From positions 51,151 through 80,479 of the forward strand of contig MNCI01004352.1 of assembly GCA_015680685.1 (NCBI GenBank): a stretch of DNA of 29,329 nt, read 5' to 3'. The notes under the pieces were generated by a model. The model ran no database searches. It was not told the origin of the DNA and saw only the letters and a list, made by a program, of their open reading frames with translations. Numbering within the stretch: position 1 is the stretch's first letter; every line of letters begins with the position of its first letter. The DNA comes from Gnetum montanum. Taxonomy: Eukaryota > Streptophyta > Gnetopsida > Gnetales > Gnetaceae. The translations under genes and the position numbers were made by a program. Shown here in pieces: positions 29,169 to 29,329 of the stretch.

Positions 29169-29329
29169 AGAGGCAACTCTCCCTCATTTCCATCCCAATT
29201 TTAGTGTAGCGAAGCTCTGGCAGTTTGATCCCTCCAGAGTTAGAATTTTCCCGTGTCTGCCCGCAGTGTGGTGAATGTGATTGTACGGTGTCTTTATTCG
29301 AGTGTGCCGTACTTGGACACGCACATGAC

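Larger units (their letters stand above)
28461..29329 (+). mobile_element. Family A LTR, forward copy (A5), runs off the window
   Basis: The start TGTTTGCAAAAATG..AAAAAAATTCAAAATTTC matches 7551-7590. U3 is about 700 bp, against about 275 bp in A3. The TATA box is at 29161-29168. GTGTCTTTATTCGAGTGTGCCGTAC (29288 on) matches AATCTTTATTCAAGTATTGTTGTAC near 7959 in A3. U5 and the LTR end are outside the window. It is GC-richer and less decayed than the other A copies. Confidence 0.6.

Overview
This window is repeat-only DNA, most likely from a land plant with a large, heavily methylated genome. It is AT-rich and CpG-poor, I recognise no host gene in it, and nearly all of it is decayed Ty3/gypsy LTR retrotransposon sequence. 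Two families can be told apart. Family A looks Athila-like: its gag has a C-x2-C-x3-H-x4-C knuckle, its RT carries FMDD, and its primer-binding site (PBS) is a mutated tRNA-Asp type. Family B looks Tat/Retand-like: its gag has an FCDYH..GH knuckle and its protease a VDDG site. Species cannot be told from the sequence.

Layout. 1-75: GATATC repeat array. About 900-1080: fragment of a family A LTR. 1480-4233: decayed accessory ORF with a plant-transposon-like domain. 4257-5297: A LTR (+) followed by a PBS. 5317-5937: leader remnants between two LTRs that face each other. 5938-about 7000: A LTR (-). 7551-8408: A LTR (+) with PBS, then a + gag pseudogene to 9990. 9995-12025: truncated B LTR plus leader (+). 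12100-13480: A gag (-), preceded on its own strand by a PBS (13798-13781) and an A LTR (13800-about 14900). 14900-16745: largely unrecognised, with one possible SINE. 16745-21981: an A internal region on the minus strand (gag, protease, RT, RNase H, integrase), cut at its 5' end by a B LTR that starts near 21984. 21984-about 23680: B LTR (+), then leader, then a gag-protease pseudogene (24133-27934) with no RT after it, then a tandem repeat (28089-28342). 28461-29329: another A LTR (+), which carries an antisense coding relic.

The most striking pattern lies in the promoters. In both families the DNA just upstream of the TATAAATA box is an array of short palindromic or inverted words. The words differ between copies of the same family: GATATC, GATGCATC or CATTGTAGATG in A, and GCTACGC/GCATAGC in B. 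In the last LTR this array sits between the forward TATA box and an antisense ORF, as a two-way promoter would. Other notable points are a clean inversion of about 395 bp that flips the integrase zinc-binding domain inside the minus-strand pol, and a strong excess of TAG among premature stops, which suggests CAG-to-TAG decay.

Nothing here looks able to encode a working element; every coding region is broken. Family and domain calls rest on motifs read by eye, not on database searches.
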